From: Lachnotalea sp041821265
GTDB taxonomy: Bacteria > Bacillota > Clostridia > Lachnospirales > Lachnospiraceae
DNA: 64,000 nt
Direction of reading: 5' to 3'
Assembly: GCA_041821265.1 (NCBI GenBank)
Contig: JBGUEQ010000017.1
Location: 16,835 to 80,834, forward strand
A program made the position numbers and the translations under genes. Below, one piece after another: positions 8,730-17,789 of the stretch (the stretch's first letter is position 1; every line of letters begins with the position of its first letter). The notes beneath the pieces are model-generated. The model was not told where the DNA came from. It worked only from the letters and a program-made list of their open reading frames with translations, and searched no databases.

Positions 8730-9689
8730 ATGGCAGCGAGGATAATTGGAACAGGAAGTGCACTTCCTGAAAATATAGTAACAAATGATTTCTTAGCAAC
8801 AATTGTTGACACTAACGATGAATGGATTCGTGAGAGAACAGGAATTAGAGAAAGAAGAATTGCAAAAGAGGAAACAACGAGTATGTTGGCAGCTAAAGCA
8901 GCAGAATATGCTATTGTTGATGCATCTATTGATAGTAGTGAAATAGATTTAATTATAGTAGCTACTTTTACAGGTGAAAGTAGTATGCCAAGTATAGCCA
9001 GTATAGTTCAAAAAGAGATTGGTGCAGTTAATGCGTTTTGTTTTGATATTAATGCGGCATGTACGGGATTTTTATACGCGCTAAGTTGCGCATATGCTTA
9101 TATTAAAGCGGGAATTTGCAAGAGTGCTCTAGTTGTAGGTGCGGAAACGGTATCGAAGGTTGTTGACTGGACTGATCGTGGAACATGTGTTTTGTTTGGA
9201 GATGGTGCAGGAGCAGTAATCATTAGAGAAGATGTAGAGGGAAAAATGACTTTTGTACAAGGCTCTGATGGGAATAAAGGTGATGTTCTAACTTGTAAAG
9301 GAAGAAGCGTAAATAATTTGTTAATTACAAATAACGATGAAAATCAATATATGCATATGGACGGGCAGGAAGTGTTTAAATTTGCGGTAAAAAAAGTTCC
9401 AGAGTGCGTGGAACAGGTGCTTGAAATTGAAAAAATAAATATGGATGAGGTGAAGTATTTTTGTCTGCATCAGGCAAATAAAAGAATTATCAGTTCTGTC
9501 GCAAGACGTTTGAAACAGCCTGAGGAAAAATTTCCTATGAATATGGATAAATACGGTAATACATCTGCAGCAAGTATCCCTATACTTCTTGATGAACTTT
9601 ACAAAAGTAATAAAATAGCAGTTGGAGATAAAATTGTAATTTCGGGATTTGGAGGGGGACTTACTTGGGGAGCAGCGCTACTTGAATAG
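8730..9689 (+). CDS. fabH: 3-oxoacyl-ACP synthase III
   Basis: Condenses acetyl-CoA (or branched acyl-CoA) with malonyl-ACP to begin fatty acid synthesis. The catalytic triad is visible: Cys111 (NAACTGFLY), His247 (LHQAN) and Asn277 (YGNTSAAS). Length 319 is typical. AGGAG precedes the ATG. It stands alone here, without other fab genes, and has its own strong promoter; it may be an additional copy or the only one. Confidence 0.93.
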   Translation: MAARIIGTGSALPENIVTNDFLATIVDTNDEWIRERTGIRERRIAKEETTSMLAAKAAEYAIVDASIDSSEIDLIIVATFTGESSMPSIASIVQKEIGAVNAFCFDINAACTGFLYALSCAYAYIKAGICKSALVVGAETVSKVVDWTDRGTCVLFGDGAGAVIIREDVEGKMTFVQGSDGNKGDVLTCKGRSVNNLLITNNDENQYMHMDGQEVFKFAVKKVPECVEQVLEIEKINMDEVKYFCLHQANKRIISSVARRLKQPEEKFPMNMDKYGNTSAASIPILLDELYKSNKIAVGDKIVISGFGGGLTWGAALLE

Positions 9690-10060
9690 TTTTTGGAAGT
9701 TCTGATTTTTATGAGGCAGTTAAAGTTCAGGCAATATGCTATTGCAAGATGTTTTTTAGATTTGCACACAAAACCTTGAGTTTACAAGTGTGTAATAATG
9801 TAAAATAGCAATTCTTTATAAAATTCGTTGGTATGAAGGCATAGTCTAAATAGTACAATATTGCATAATTAGGATCAATTATAGAATGAGAAATAAGTGG
9901 AATATAACAGCAAAATGTGATATGATTAAATGTAAAGAGCCGATAACTTCTATTAGTTGTCGGTTAAAATGTTGAAGGTTTTATAGACATATTTTTATTT
10001 AAAGTTGGGATGATAGATGATAAATGTCTACTTTAACAAAAATTTTGCAGGAGGATTTTC
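9690..10060. other. Intergenic region fabH-degV
   Basis: 371 bases with no gene I can support. An 8-bp stem (9940-9947 with 9956-9963, GC-rich at its base) followed by TTAAAAT may be a terminator. Otherwise AT-rich. Confidence 0.5.
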
Positions 10061-10936
10061 ATGGGCGAGTTTCTTATAACAACGGATACCACTTCAGATT
10101 TACCTATATATTATGTAGAGAATAATCATATCACAGTATTACCATTAACTTATGTACTTGACAGTATTACATATAATCAAGAAAATGGGTTGGGATTTCC
10201 AGCATTTTATAATAAAATGAGAGATGGCTTAATGCCAACAACATCACAGATTAATCCAGCAGAGGTGAGAGAAGTATTTCAAAAGATCATTGAAACAGGT
10301 GTGGATATTCTACATATAGCATTTTCTTCAGGACTTAGTGGAAGCTGTAATAATACAAGATTAGCGGCTGAGGAGTTAATGGAAGAAAATCCAAGGAGCA
10401 AGATTATTGTAGTTGATTCACTTTGTGCTTCTTTGGGAGAAGGACTCTTAGTACATAAGGCAATAAAGTTGAAAAATCAAGGCAAAACAATGGAAGAAAT
10501 AGCTACATGGTTGGAGGAAAACAAGCTACATGTATGCCATACTTTTACACCAAATGATTTATTTCACTTATATAGAGGTGGACGAGTTTCTAAAACAAGC
10601 GCTGTATTAGGTACATTGGCTAATGTTAAGCCGGTTCTATATGTTGATAATGAGGGACATCTTATTCCAACAAACAAAGTTAGGGGAAGAAAGAAATCAT
10701 TAATTACATTAGTTGATAATATGGAAGAGAAAATCGGTTCTTATATTGAGGAAAATAAAGAAGATGGTGTATTTATTGGCCATGGAGATTCAATAGAAGA
10801 TGCACAGTTTGTAGCCGATTTAATTAAAGATAGATTTGGTATTGAAAGTTTTTTGATTGACTACATTGGACCAGTTGTTGGAGCACATACAGGACCTGGT
10901 ATTATAGCTTTGTTCTTTATGGGAGAATCAAGGTAA
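10061..10936 (+). CDS. DegV family fatty-acid-binding protein
   Basis: 291 residues of the DegV fold. Family signatures are visible: TDTTSDLP at the N-terminus, the TSQINPAE loop, and HIAFSSGLSGSCNNTRLAA. DegV/FakB proteins bind a fatty acid and can present it to the kinase FakA for phosphorylation; no fakA is nearby. A strong CAGGAGG site sets the start. Cytoplasmic. Confidence 0.9.
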   Translation: MGEFLITTDTTSDLPIYYVENNHITVLPLTYVLDSITYNQENGLGFPAFYNKMRDGLMPTTSQINPAEVREVFQKIIETGVDILHIAFSSGLSGSCNNTRLAAEELMEENPRSKIIVVDSLCASLGEGLLVHKAIKLKNQGKTMEEIATWLEENKLHVCHTFTPNDLFHLYRGGRVSKTSAVLGTLANVKPVLYVDNEGHLIPTNKVRGRKKSLITLVDNMEEKIGSYIEENKEDGVFIGHGDSIEDAQFVADLIKDRFGIESFLIDYIGPVVGAHTGPGIIALFFMGESR

Positions 10937-11053
10937 AGCGTTATAGTGCTAAGTTGCTAGAAATTTATATTTAAGTTATAATATGGAAATAAAGGCTTGG
11001 AGTAGAAATACAGAATTGTGTTGCTTTTATTGAAGAAAGGGCGGTATAAGTTT

Positions 11054-11698
11054 ATGCGTGTTAAGGCTATTATGATTCCATTTAGTAAACTGACTTGTAT
11101 TAATTTGAATGAAAATTTAGATAAAGCGATGGAGGTAATTGATTCAAATAATTTGTTGTCATTACCTGTTGTTGAAGGAAAGAAATTTATTGGAGTATTG
11201 TCAAAACAATATACTTATGAATATTTTTTCAAAGAATATGATAAGAGTAAGGAAGAATTTCTGAAAAATCCTGTATCTTTACTTATGAAGAGTAAAATTG
11301 AAACGGTTAAGGAAGATATGCGCATCGAAGATGTTGCTATATTATTTATTACATCAAAGGTTAGATTTGTTCCAATTACTAATCAAGTTGGTGAGTTAAT
11401 AGGAATTGTTACGCAACAGGCAGTATTCAAACAGTATCAGAAGATGTTTGGACATAAACATAATTCGATAGTTATTTATACGTATGACTATAAAGGTGTT
11501 GGTGCTAAGATTATGGATACCATTTCAAAAGCTGGTGGGGATATTCGAAATATGATGATGTTTCATACCGATGTAATGGATTTGGTAGAGATATTTTTTA
11601 GAATTGACACAAAAGATTTTGATAGAGTATTAAAGGCGTTAGAGAAGCAGAAGTTTGATGTTAGAGATGTCAAGTATGCAGAAAAGCTAAATCAATAA
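11054..11698 (+). CDS. Tandem CBS-domain protein with C-terminal ACT-like domain
   Basis: 214 residues from ATG 11054 (the open frame begins earlier with TTG 11018). Two CBS domains cover about residues 1-130, each with the usual SLPVV or FVPIT strand; residues 140-214 look ACT-like. This AcuB-like arrangement binds adenosyl or amino acid ligands. Its partner is unknown; the neighbours give no clue. Likely a cytoplasmic ligand sensor. Confidence 0.8.
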   Translation: MRVKAIMIPFSKLTCINLNENLDKAMEVIDSNNLLSLPVVEGKKFIGVLSKQYTYEYFFKEYDKSKEEFLKNPVSLLMKSKIETVKEDMRIEDVAILFITSKVRFVPITNQVGELIGIVTQQAVFKQYQKMFGHKHNSIVIYTYDYKGVGAKIMDTISKAGGDIRNMMMFHTDVMDLVEIFFRIDTKDFDRVLKALEKQKFDVRDVKYAEKLNQ

Positions 11699-11747
11699 AT
11701 TAGTATGATGTAGTAACGAATTTGGTCGGCATTCTGAAAAATTTATT

Positions 11748-11799
11748 ATAGTCAAAAGGAGCATCGATTTTATATCGATGCTCCTTTTGACTATTTTTT
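11748..11799. terminator. Convergent terminator between CBS gene and cotJC
   Basis: A perfect 21-bp stem (11748-11768, 11774-11794) is followed by seven T on the plus strand; on the minus strand the stem is followed by AATAAATTTTT. The cotJC stop codon lies within the right arm. It likely serves both directions. Confidence 0.85.
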
Positions 11800-12396
11800 A
11801 CAAGTATCAAATGCTGGATTGAATGCATAAAAGTTTTTAGAATCAAGATGATCTTGAACAATTCTTAAACCTTCGCCAAAACGCTGGAAGTGAACAATTT
11901 CTCTTTCGCGTAAGAATCGAATTGGGTCACAAATTTCAGGGTCATGTATTAATCTTAGAATATTATCGTAAGTAGTACGAGCTTTTTGCTCAGCAGCCAT
12001 ATCTTCACATAAATCAGTGATTGGGTCACCTTTTGATTGGAATGCTCCAGCTGAAAATGGAATACCACCAGCAGATTGTGGATATAATCCAAGGGTATGG
12101 TCTACATAATATTTATCAAATCCAGAGGCTTTTATTTCATCAATGGTTAAATTTTTGGTAAGCTGATATACAATGGCACATATTATTTCTAAATGCCCAA
12201 GCTCTTCCGTACCAATATCTGTAAGTAAACCACTTACATTACTGTAAGGCATAGCATAACGTTGAGCAAGATAACGCTGTGAGGCACCAAGTTCACCATC
12301 TGGACCACCGTATTGCGTAATGATTATTTGCGCAAGTTTTGCATCAGTCTTAGTAATGTTTACAGGGTATTGTAATCGTTTTTCATAATTCCACAT
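11791..12396 (-). CDS. cotJC: Spore coat protein CotJC (manganese catalase-like)
   Basis: 201 residues of the ferritin-like CotJC/manganese catalase family, part of the inner spore coat in bacilli and clostridia. Helix motifs include GELGASQRYL and TEELGHLEI with carboxylate and His ligands. It is third in cotJA-cotJB-cotJC on the minus strand, with its ATG directly touching the cotJB stop (shared base 12396). Expected to be made in the mother cell under sigma-E. Confidence 0.93.
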   Translation of the reverse strand: MWNYEKRLQYPVNITKTDAKLAQIIITQYGGPDGELGASQRYLAQRYAMPYSNVSGLLTDIGTEELGHLEIICAIVYQLTKNLTIDEIKASGFDKYYVDHTLGLYPQSAGGIPFSAGAFQSKGDPITDLCEDMAAEQKARTTYDNILRLIHDPEICDPIRFLREREIVHFQRFGEGLRIVQDHLDSKNFYAFNPAFDTCKK

Positions 12397-12761
12397 TATT
12401 TACATCCTCCTTCCCAAGGCATAGGGCCACTTGCCCAATCCCATTTATTTGTTGGAAGCACACTATCAATGGTCAAGGGTGTGAAACATTGTGAATATTT
12501 TTCTAATAAGTTGCATCTAACTGGGATTAGTTCATTGATATAAACAAGTGCTTCTTCATCACAAGGATGAGTATCTAAAAATAAGGTACAATCATTAATT
12601 GCAAAGCTTACCTTGTTTATTTTACTTAATAAACTACTTCTATCTACTTTTGTATTATTTATATTTTTATTCATATTGCAGTTCATGTTGTTGTTCATGT
12701 TGCAGTTCATGTTGTTATTCATATTATTATGCATGTTGTTATTCATATTATTGTTCATCAT
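12396..12761 (-). CDS. cotJB: Spore coat protein CotJB with Met/Asn-repeat leader
   Basis: The C-terminal 80 residues are a normal CotJB domain (INDCTLFLDTHPCDEEAL, WDWASGPMPWEGGCK). The first 40 residues are an unusual run of MNNN/MNCN-type repeats. The ATG at 12761 is preferred over an upstream GTG: it overlaps the cotJA stop (TAATG) and has AGGTG six bases before. CotJB normally is 80-100 residues, so the repeat is an N-terminal extension. Confidence 0.9.
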   Translation of the reverse strand: MMNNNMNNNMHNNMNNNMNCNMNNNMNCNMNKNINNTKVDRSSLLSKINKVSFAINDCTLFLDTHPCDEEALVYINELIPVRCNLLEKYSQCFTPLTIDSVLPTNKWDWASGPMPWEGGCK

Positions 12762-12994
12762 TAGCAGCACCTACTTCCTAAAAAAGGTTTATTTAGTTCA
12801 CGAAAGATAGTTCCACAAGCTAATCCTTTATCTAAATCATATATATCATTCCAATGTTGCCATGGAACGTAACACATGCCTAAAGCTAAGTTATCAAGTG
12901 AATCACAACTTTTTGGTACTATAGTTGATTGCATTTTTTGCTTATATCCGCAACCACAGGATGGGTTAGCGGTTCTTGGGTTTAAATTATCCAA
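12761..12994 (-). CDS. cotJA: Spore coat-associated protein CotJA
   Basis: 77 residues with the conserved core YVPWQHWNDIYDLDKGLACG and a C-terminal FLGSRCC. It begins with TTG (12994), with AAGGAG seven bases upstream; no ATG is available. First gene of the cotJ operon; the three genes overlap end to start, indicating translational coupling. Confidence 0.9.
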   Translation of the reverse strand: MDNLNPRTANPSCGCGYKQKMQSTIVPKSCDSLDNLALGMCYVPWQHWNDIYDLDKGLACGTIFRELNKPFLGSRCC

Positions 12995-13242
12995 AATAAC
13001 ACTCCTTAAAACGTTTATTCATTGTTAGTTTATGATAGTAATAAAAAATGGTTAACAAAATATGAAAAATCTAATTATCAATTTTTATTTAAATTAGATT
13101 TTTGAGATTATTGAGTGAGCGCCTTTTATTCATGGTTAATAAATTTTAGAATAATTTAACATATTTATCCAAAGATAAATTGTTACAGATATGGTATTAT
13201 ATTCCTAGTTACTTTAGACTTACCAAAGGAGGAAGCTGCTAT

Positions 13243-13551
13243 ATGAAAAAGACAGGAATTATAAGAAAATGTGATGATTTAGGAAGAATTGTTATTCCTA
13301 AAGAAATAAGAAAAACTTTTGAAATTCAAGAAGGTGAACCAATTGAGATTTTTGTACAAGATGATGCAATCGTATTGAAAAAATATATACCCTCTTATGA
13401 TGTTAAAACCAAGATCCAAAATGCTATTTCAAGTATACAAGAGCTGTCAGAATACAAAGGGTCTGAAGCACAAGATATGAAAAAGATAGAGGATTATTTA
13501 GGATTAGCAATGTTAGAGTTTGAAAAACTAGATACAGATACTAAAATTTAG
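13243..13551 (+). CDS. AbrB-family transition-state regulator
   Basis: 102 residues. Residues 1-50 are the swapped-hairpin AbrB DNA-binding domain (GIIRKCDDLGRIVIPKEIR). The rest is a short helical tail. ATG 13243 follows AAAGGAGG, ruling out the longer frame from 13180. AbrB/SpoVT proteins control sporulation and post-exponential genes; divergence from cotJ is suggestive but not proof of a link. Confidence 0.9.
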   Translation: MKKTGIIRKCDDLGRIVIPKEIRKTFEIQEGEPIEIFVQDDAIVLKKYIPSYDVKTKIQNAISSIQELSEYKGSEAQDMKKIEDYLGLAMLEFEKLDTDTKI

Positions 13552-13582
13552 TATTAAGCGTTAAGGCTTCATAAGTTTGATG

Positions 13583-13617
13583 AGTTACCAACCGTATTTT
13601 GAGTTGGTAACTTTTTT
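13583..13617 (+). terminator. Terminator of the abrB-type gene
   Basis: Perfect 10-bp stem AGTTACCAAC/GTTGGTAACT, 10-base loop, then six T. Confidence 0.85.
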
Positions 13618-13773
13618 GAATTAAGAGGAAAGTATTACAAACTTCCCTCTTAATTCAAAGGCACTACGTGGCAAAAGGCACACCTCGTGGAGGAGAAGTT
13701 TATTGCTACGCAATCCACGAGGGCGCAAAAGTGTCTGCTTGCAGACACTTTATTCTTAATAGCAAAGTTCTAC
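13618..13773. repeat. Structured repeat, copy A (95-bp core at 13657-13751)
   Basis: A compact series of hairpins: 13618-13656; a 9-bp stem 13683-13691/13714-13722 enclosing TTGC-TAC-GCAA; and GTGTCTGC-TT-GCAGACAC (13731-13748). The core aligns without gaps to 43526-43620, with 75 of 95 bases identical, and stem positions change in compensation. The 18-mer at 13756-13773 recurs exactly at 43491-43508. No coding potential; the region up to 13913 is otherwise empty. Confidence 0.8.
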
Positions 13774-13913
13774 AATCTTCCATATTTAAAAAAAAGATAT
13801 AATCTGAATAATAACACTTAATAAAAATATAATATAAAAAAATAGATTTGAAATTGACTATCATAGAAAAGATGTTAGAATAGATAAAGAATAGGAAAAT
13901 TTTAAATAAAATT

Positions 13914-15752
13914 GTGAGAATATGTGATATGTTAATACTTATTAAAAATACATGGAAAATAATTAAGAACAACTTCGAAGAACTTTTGATATTTTTATTA
14001 GTTTATCATGGTGCATCGATTATTATTATTTATAACTTCTTTTCGTCAAGTATGGATTTTGCATTAAAGAGAGCTGGATATAGTTATCTGACTGCTGAAA
14101 ATATAATTTCATTTATAAAAAATCCAACATCAATATTACTAATTATTGCAAATATATTAATTGTGTTAATCTTTATGGAATTTGAGATTATTTGTTTATT
14201 AGAAAATTATAGAGCTGCTAATTACAATGTAAAATTAAAAGCATATAAGATTTTCATAGTGGGAATATTTAAGACGGGTAGAATAATCAAAAAGGGGAAC
14301 ATAATAAATGTAATGGCGGGTTTAACTGTTTTGCCTTTTATATGTCTTCATTTTATTGTCCAAGAATTATCAAGCGTAAAAGTGATTAATTATTTAGCAC
14401 AGAATATTTATGAAAGTTTTAAATACAAAGATATCTTATATTTACTCATTCTTATCATTTTAGTTGCTAGTCTATTAGCGGCCTTTGTTATTCCCTATGT
14501 AATATTTGGAGAAAAAAATGCAAAAGATGCATTGTCTAATAGTTTTTATATGGTAAGAAGTAAGGCCAATAAGACTTGGCTATATCTAATAGAGTGGAAT
14601 GTTTTATTATCCGTTCTAATCATTCTAATTCATGTAATTGCGGTTGTAGCAGCTGTATTTATTATATCAATCATATATAGTTCTGATGTTGCAATTGCTA
14701 ATTTATTAGCAGTTTGTGATTGGATAAGAGTTATTGTTGGATTGCTTAGTAATATTATTGGAATTGCAGGTAATTTTGCATTTATATATTGTATTTATTC
14801 ATTCTATGGGCTCAGTGATTATAATGAAGAAAGAGACGAATTAAATATTTATTATGCAATTACAAATCTAAAATTAAAAAGAATGACTTTAGTTATAAGT
14901 CTGCTAATGGTATGTGTTGAAATAGTATATAGTTGTCAGCTTATTGGAAATAGTACGGAGGTAGCAAAGGATATGTTTGTAACTACGCAAATTACGGCTC
15001 ATAGGGGAGGAGCATCCTATGCTCCGGAAAATACTATAGCTGCAATTAGTGCGTCAGTAGAGGTAAAGGCGGATTATGCTGAAATTGATGTACAGGTGAC
15101 AAAGGATGGAGTAGTAGTATTATTACATGATTCAAGTTTGAAAAGAACAACTGGATATAATAAATATATATGGGAAGTAAATTATGACAAAGTAGCTACG
15201 TTAGATGCTGGAAGTAAATTTGGTAAAGAATTTGCAGGAGAAAAAATACCAACCCTAGATGAGGTACTTAAATTTTGCAAAGGTAAGATGAACTTAAATA
15301 TTGAGATTAAAAATAACAAGCATAATGCAAATATTGCTCAAAATGTAATGAAAGTGATAGAGGATAACAATGCAACTGAACATTGTGTAATCACTTCTAT
15401 GGATTATTCGCTTTTGGGAGATATAAAAGAAATAAATCCCGATATAAAAACAGGTTATATTCTTAAAATAGCATATGGAGATTTTGAAAATAAAGTAAAT
15501 GCAGACTTTTTGAGTATAAAACATACCTATGCAACAAATAAAGTAATTGCGGCTGCACATAATTGTGGTAAAGAAGTATATGTATGGACAGTTAATTCAA
15601 GGAGCGATATTGAACGAATGAAGCTTCTTGAAGTTGATAATATTATTACGGATAGACCAGTTACCGTTAGAGAAATTTATGCTAGTGAGAAAAGTAGTCG
15701 TGGATTTTTAGAGCTTCTTAAACTAGTAACTAAGTTAAAATTTAATGATTAG
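13914..15752 (+). CDS. Membrane glycerophosphodiester phosphodiesterase
   Basis: 612 residues: about 350 of hydrophobic membrane domain with several spans (GPDPase_memb type), then a GDPD TIM barrel with catalytic HRGG (His363), APENT, EIDVQ and LLHD. Cleaves glycerophosphodiesters to glycerol-3-phosphate and an alcohol, here tethered at the membrane, perhaps acting on lipid or teichoic acid derivatives. The start is uncertain: GTG 13914 or ATG 13929, neither with a strong site. Confidence 0.88.
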   Translation: MRICDMLILIKNTWKIIKNNFEELLIFLLVYHGASIIIIYNFFSSSMDFALKRAGYSYLTAENIISFIKNPTSILLIIANILIVLIFMEFEIICLLENYRAANYNVKLKAYKIFIVGIFKTGRIIKKGNIINVMAGLTVLPFICLHFIVQELSSVKVINYLAQNIYESFKYKDILYLLILIILVASLLAAFVIPYVIFGEKNAKDALSNSFYMVRSKANKTWLYLIEWNVLLSVLIILIHVIAVVAAVFIISIIYSSDVAIANLLAVCDWIRVIVGLLSNIIGIAGNFAFIYCIYSFYGLSDYNEERDELNIYYAITNLKLKRMTLVISLLMVCVEIVYSCQLIGNSTEVAKDMFVTTQITAHRGGASYAPENTIAAISASVEVKADYAEIDVQVTKDGVVVLLHDSSLKRTTGYNKYIWEVNYDKVATLDAGSKFGKEFAGEKIPTLDEVLKFCKGKMNLNIEIKNNKHNANIAQNVMKVIEDNNATEHCVITSMDYSLLGDIKEINPDIKTGYILKIAYGDFENKVNADFLSIKHTYATNKVIAAAHNCGKEVYVWTVNSRSDIERMKLLEVDNIITDRPVTVREIYASEKSSRGFLELLKLVTKLKFND

Positions 15753-15803
15753 AACAAAAAGATATATCGTGTCTTATCATTTTTAATATTGGAGGAATAA
15801 GAA

Positions 15804-16319
15804 ATGAGAAATTTATTAAAGCCATTGTCTTTTATACCGGCGTTACTCTTAATGTATATGATTTATTCGTTTTCAGCGGCGGATGGTGTGGCGTCATCAG
15901 GTTTAAGTTACAAAGTAAGTGAAAAGATTGTAGAGACTGTAAATGAAGTTATGAAACTAGATTTAACAAGTGATGAGATTAGCAGTTATAAGGCAAGAAT
16001 TAATTATCCGGTAAGAAAGGCAGCACACATGACAGAGTATGCATGCCTTGCAGTCGCAATAGCATTTCCTCTGTACGTTTATGGCGTAAGGGGAATATGG
16101 CTAATGTTTTTTGCGGGAGGTCTGTGTGTGTCTTATGCGGGACTAGATGAGTATCATCAAGCTTTTGTAGCAGGACGAACGTCTACGATAAGAGATGTTG
16201 CAATTGATTCTATTGGTGTAATATGTGGAGTGATCATTGTTAGAGTTGTAGGATGGACAGGGAGAATGACCGTATTTAGAACTAGGAGAAAGCACAATAA
16301 GAGAATGGAGAACAAATAA
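15804..16319 (+). CDS. VanZ-like membrane protein
   Basis: 171 residues with four hydrophobic segments and the VanZ signature RKAAHMTEYACL ... DEYHQAF ... GRTSTIRDVAID. VanZ confers low-level teicoplanin resistance in enterococci, but most clostridial homologues are of unknown role. The MATE gene starts two bases after its stop, so the two are co-transcribed. Confidence 0.85.
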   Translation: MRNLLKPLSFIPALLLMYMIYSFSAADGVASSGLSYKVSEKIVETVNEVMKLDLTSDEISSYKARINYPVRKAAHMTEYACLAVAIAFPLYVYGVRGIWLMFFAGGLCVSYAGLDEYHQAFVAGRTSTIRDVAIDSIGVICGVIIVRVVGWTGRMTVFRTRRKHNKRMENK

Positions 16320-16320
16320 G

Positions 16321-17658
16321 ATGACAAGCGATATGACAATGGGAAATCCAAGAAGTTTAATCTTGAAATTTGCCATACCATTAGTAATTGGTAATATTTT
16401 TCAACAGTTTTATAATGTTGTGGATTCTGCTGTAGTTGGAAGATTTATTGGAGTAAATGCCTTGGCGGCAGTTGGAGCAACGGGCTCATTGGTGTTTCTT
16501 ATCATTGGAACTATAATGGGAATTACGAGCGGATTTGCAGTACTCATAGCACAGAGCTTTGGGGCAAAAGATGAAAAAAGATTACGTCACTTCGTTGTTA
16601 TGTCTGGATATTTATCCCTTATAATAACTATTTTTCTTACCGTGGTAACTCTTCTTGGAATTGATACAATGCTCAAAATAATGAGAACACCAGAAAATAT
16701 TTTTGGAGATTCTAGTACATATATTAAGATAATGTTTGCAGGAATAGGTGTTACTATGCTGTTTAATATGCTCTCAGCAATTCTTAGAGCACTTGGAGAT
16801 AGTAAGAGTCCATTGGTATTTTTAGCGATATCTTCAGTTGTTAATGTTATATTAGATCTTGTTTTTGTTATCGTTTGCAACATGGGTGTTGCTGGAGCTG
16901 CCTATGCTACTATAATAGCACAAGGGATATCAGCTGTATTGTGTCTAATATATATGATTAAAAAATATTCTATACTTAAACTTACCAAGGAGGATATGGT
17001 ATTCTCTGGTAGAAGTGCAGTAATGTTGATGAAAATAGGTGTACCTATGGCTTTACAGTTTTCAATTACAGCGATAGGAACTATGATAATTCAATCTGCG
17101 CTTAACGTTTTAGGTTCTGTTTATATTGCATCATTTACAGCAGCATCAAAGGCACAACAAATAGTGGCTCAACCATTTTTATCATTGGGTGCTACTATGG
17201 CAACCTATGTTGGGCAAAATGCAGGAGCTGGAAATATAGAACGTATTAAAGAAGGCGTAAGAGAGTCAATAAAAATCAGCCTAATCTATAGTGTTTTTGC
17301 CGGCTTTTTTTTGATTCTATTTGGACACTTTGCAGTTGAAATGTTTGTTTCAGCAAGCGAAACTGAGGTGATAGGTGCTGCACAGCAATATTTTTCTATT
17401 ATTGTCTGGTTTTATCCAGCATTAGGGTTGATATTCATATATAGAAATACACTTCAAGGGTTAGGAGACGCCTTTTTCCCAATGATCGGAGGTATATTTG
17501 AACTAATCGCAAGAGGTGTAGTTGCATTTACATTGGCAAAAATAATAGGTTTTACTGGAGTGTGTTTTGCAGATCCAGCAGCTTGGGTTAGCGCACTTAT
17601 TCCAATTCTTCCAATCTACTATATGCGAATTAACAAAATGAATGATCGTAAAAATTAA
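16321..17658 (+). CDS. MATE-family multidrug/cation antiporter
   Basis: 445 residues, about 12 membrane spans in two internally related halves (for example SLVFLIIGTIMGITSGFAVL and later FLSLGATMATYVGQNAGAGN). MATE proteins export cationic compounds using Na+ or H+. Translationally coupled to the VanZ-like gene. Substrate unknown. Confidence 0.92.
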   Translation: MTSDMTMGNPRSLILKFAIPLVIGNIFQQFYNVVDSAVVGRFIGVNALAAVGATGSLVFLIIGTIMGITSGFAVLIAQSFGAKDEKRLRHFVVMSGYLSLIITIFLTVVTLLGIDTMLKIMRTPENIFGDSSTYIKIMFAGIGVTMLFNMLSAILRALGDSKSPLVFLAISSVVNVILDLVFVIVCNMGVAGAAYATIIAQGISAVLCLIYMIKKYSILKLTKEDMVFSGRSAVMLMKIGVPMALQFSITAIGTMIIQSALNVLGSVYIASFTAASKAQQIVAQPFLSLGATMATYVGQNAGAGNIERIKEGVRESIKISLIYSVFAGFFLILFGHFAVEMFVSASETEVIGAAQQYFSIIVWFYPALGLIFIYRNTLQGLGDAFFPMIGGIFELIARGVVAFTLAKIIGFTGVCFADPAAWVSALIPILPIYYMRINKMNDRKN

Positions 17659-17789
17659 GGAATATGTAATGCTTAAGTAATTGAAGTGTAAAATAATTAA
17701 GTTAATATAGTTAGAGATACCAATTATTTAAATATGCGTTCATAATGATACGAGGATTACTGCAGGATTAGAGAAATAAAGGAGAACAG

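Noticed and set aside
12261..12770. CRISPR array from the short repeats near cotJB
   Set aside because: Units are 6-12 bases without unique spacers and are in frame in a coat protein gene.
12599..12810. Plus-strand frames rich in Leu/Phe/Ile or Cys/Ser/Tyr opposite cotJB
   Set aside because: They are the antisense of the ATG/AAT repeat in cotJB, with no ribosome site.
12995..13100. Sigma-E promoter for cotJ on the minus strand
   Set aside because: A TCATATT -35-like heptamer and a CATAAACT -10-like octamer exist but are about 24 bases apart instead of 14-15.
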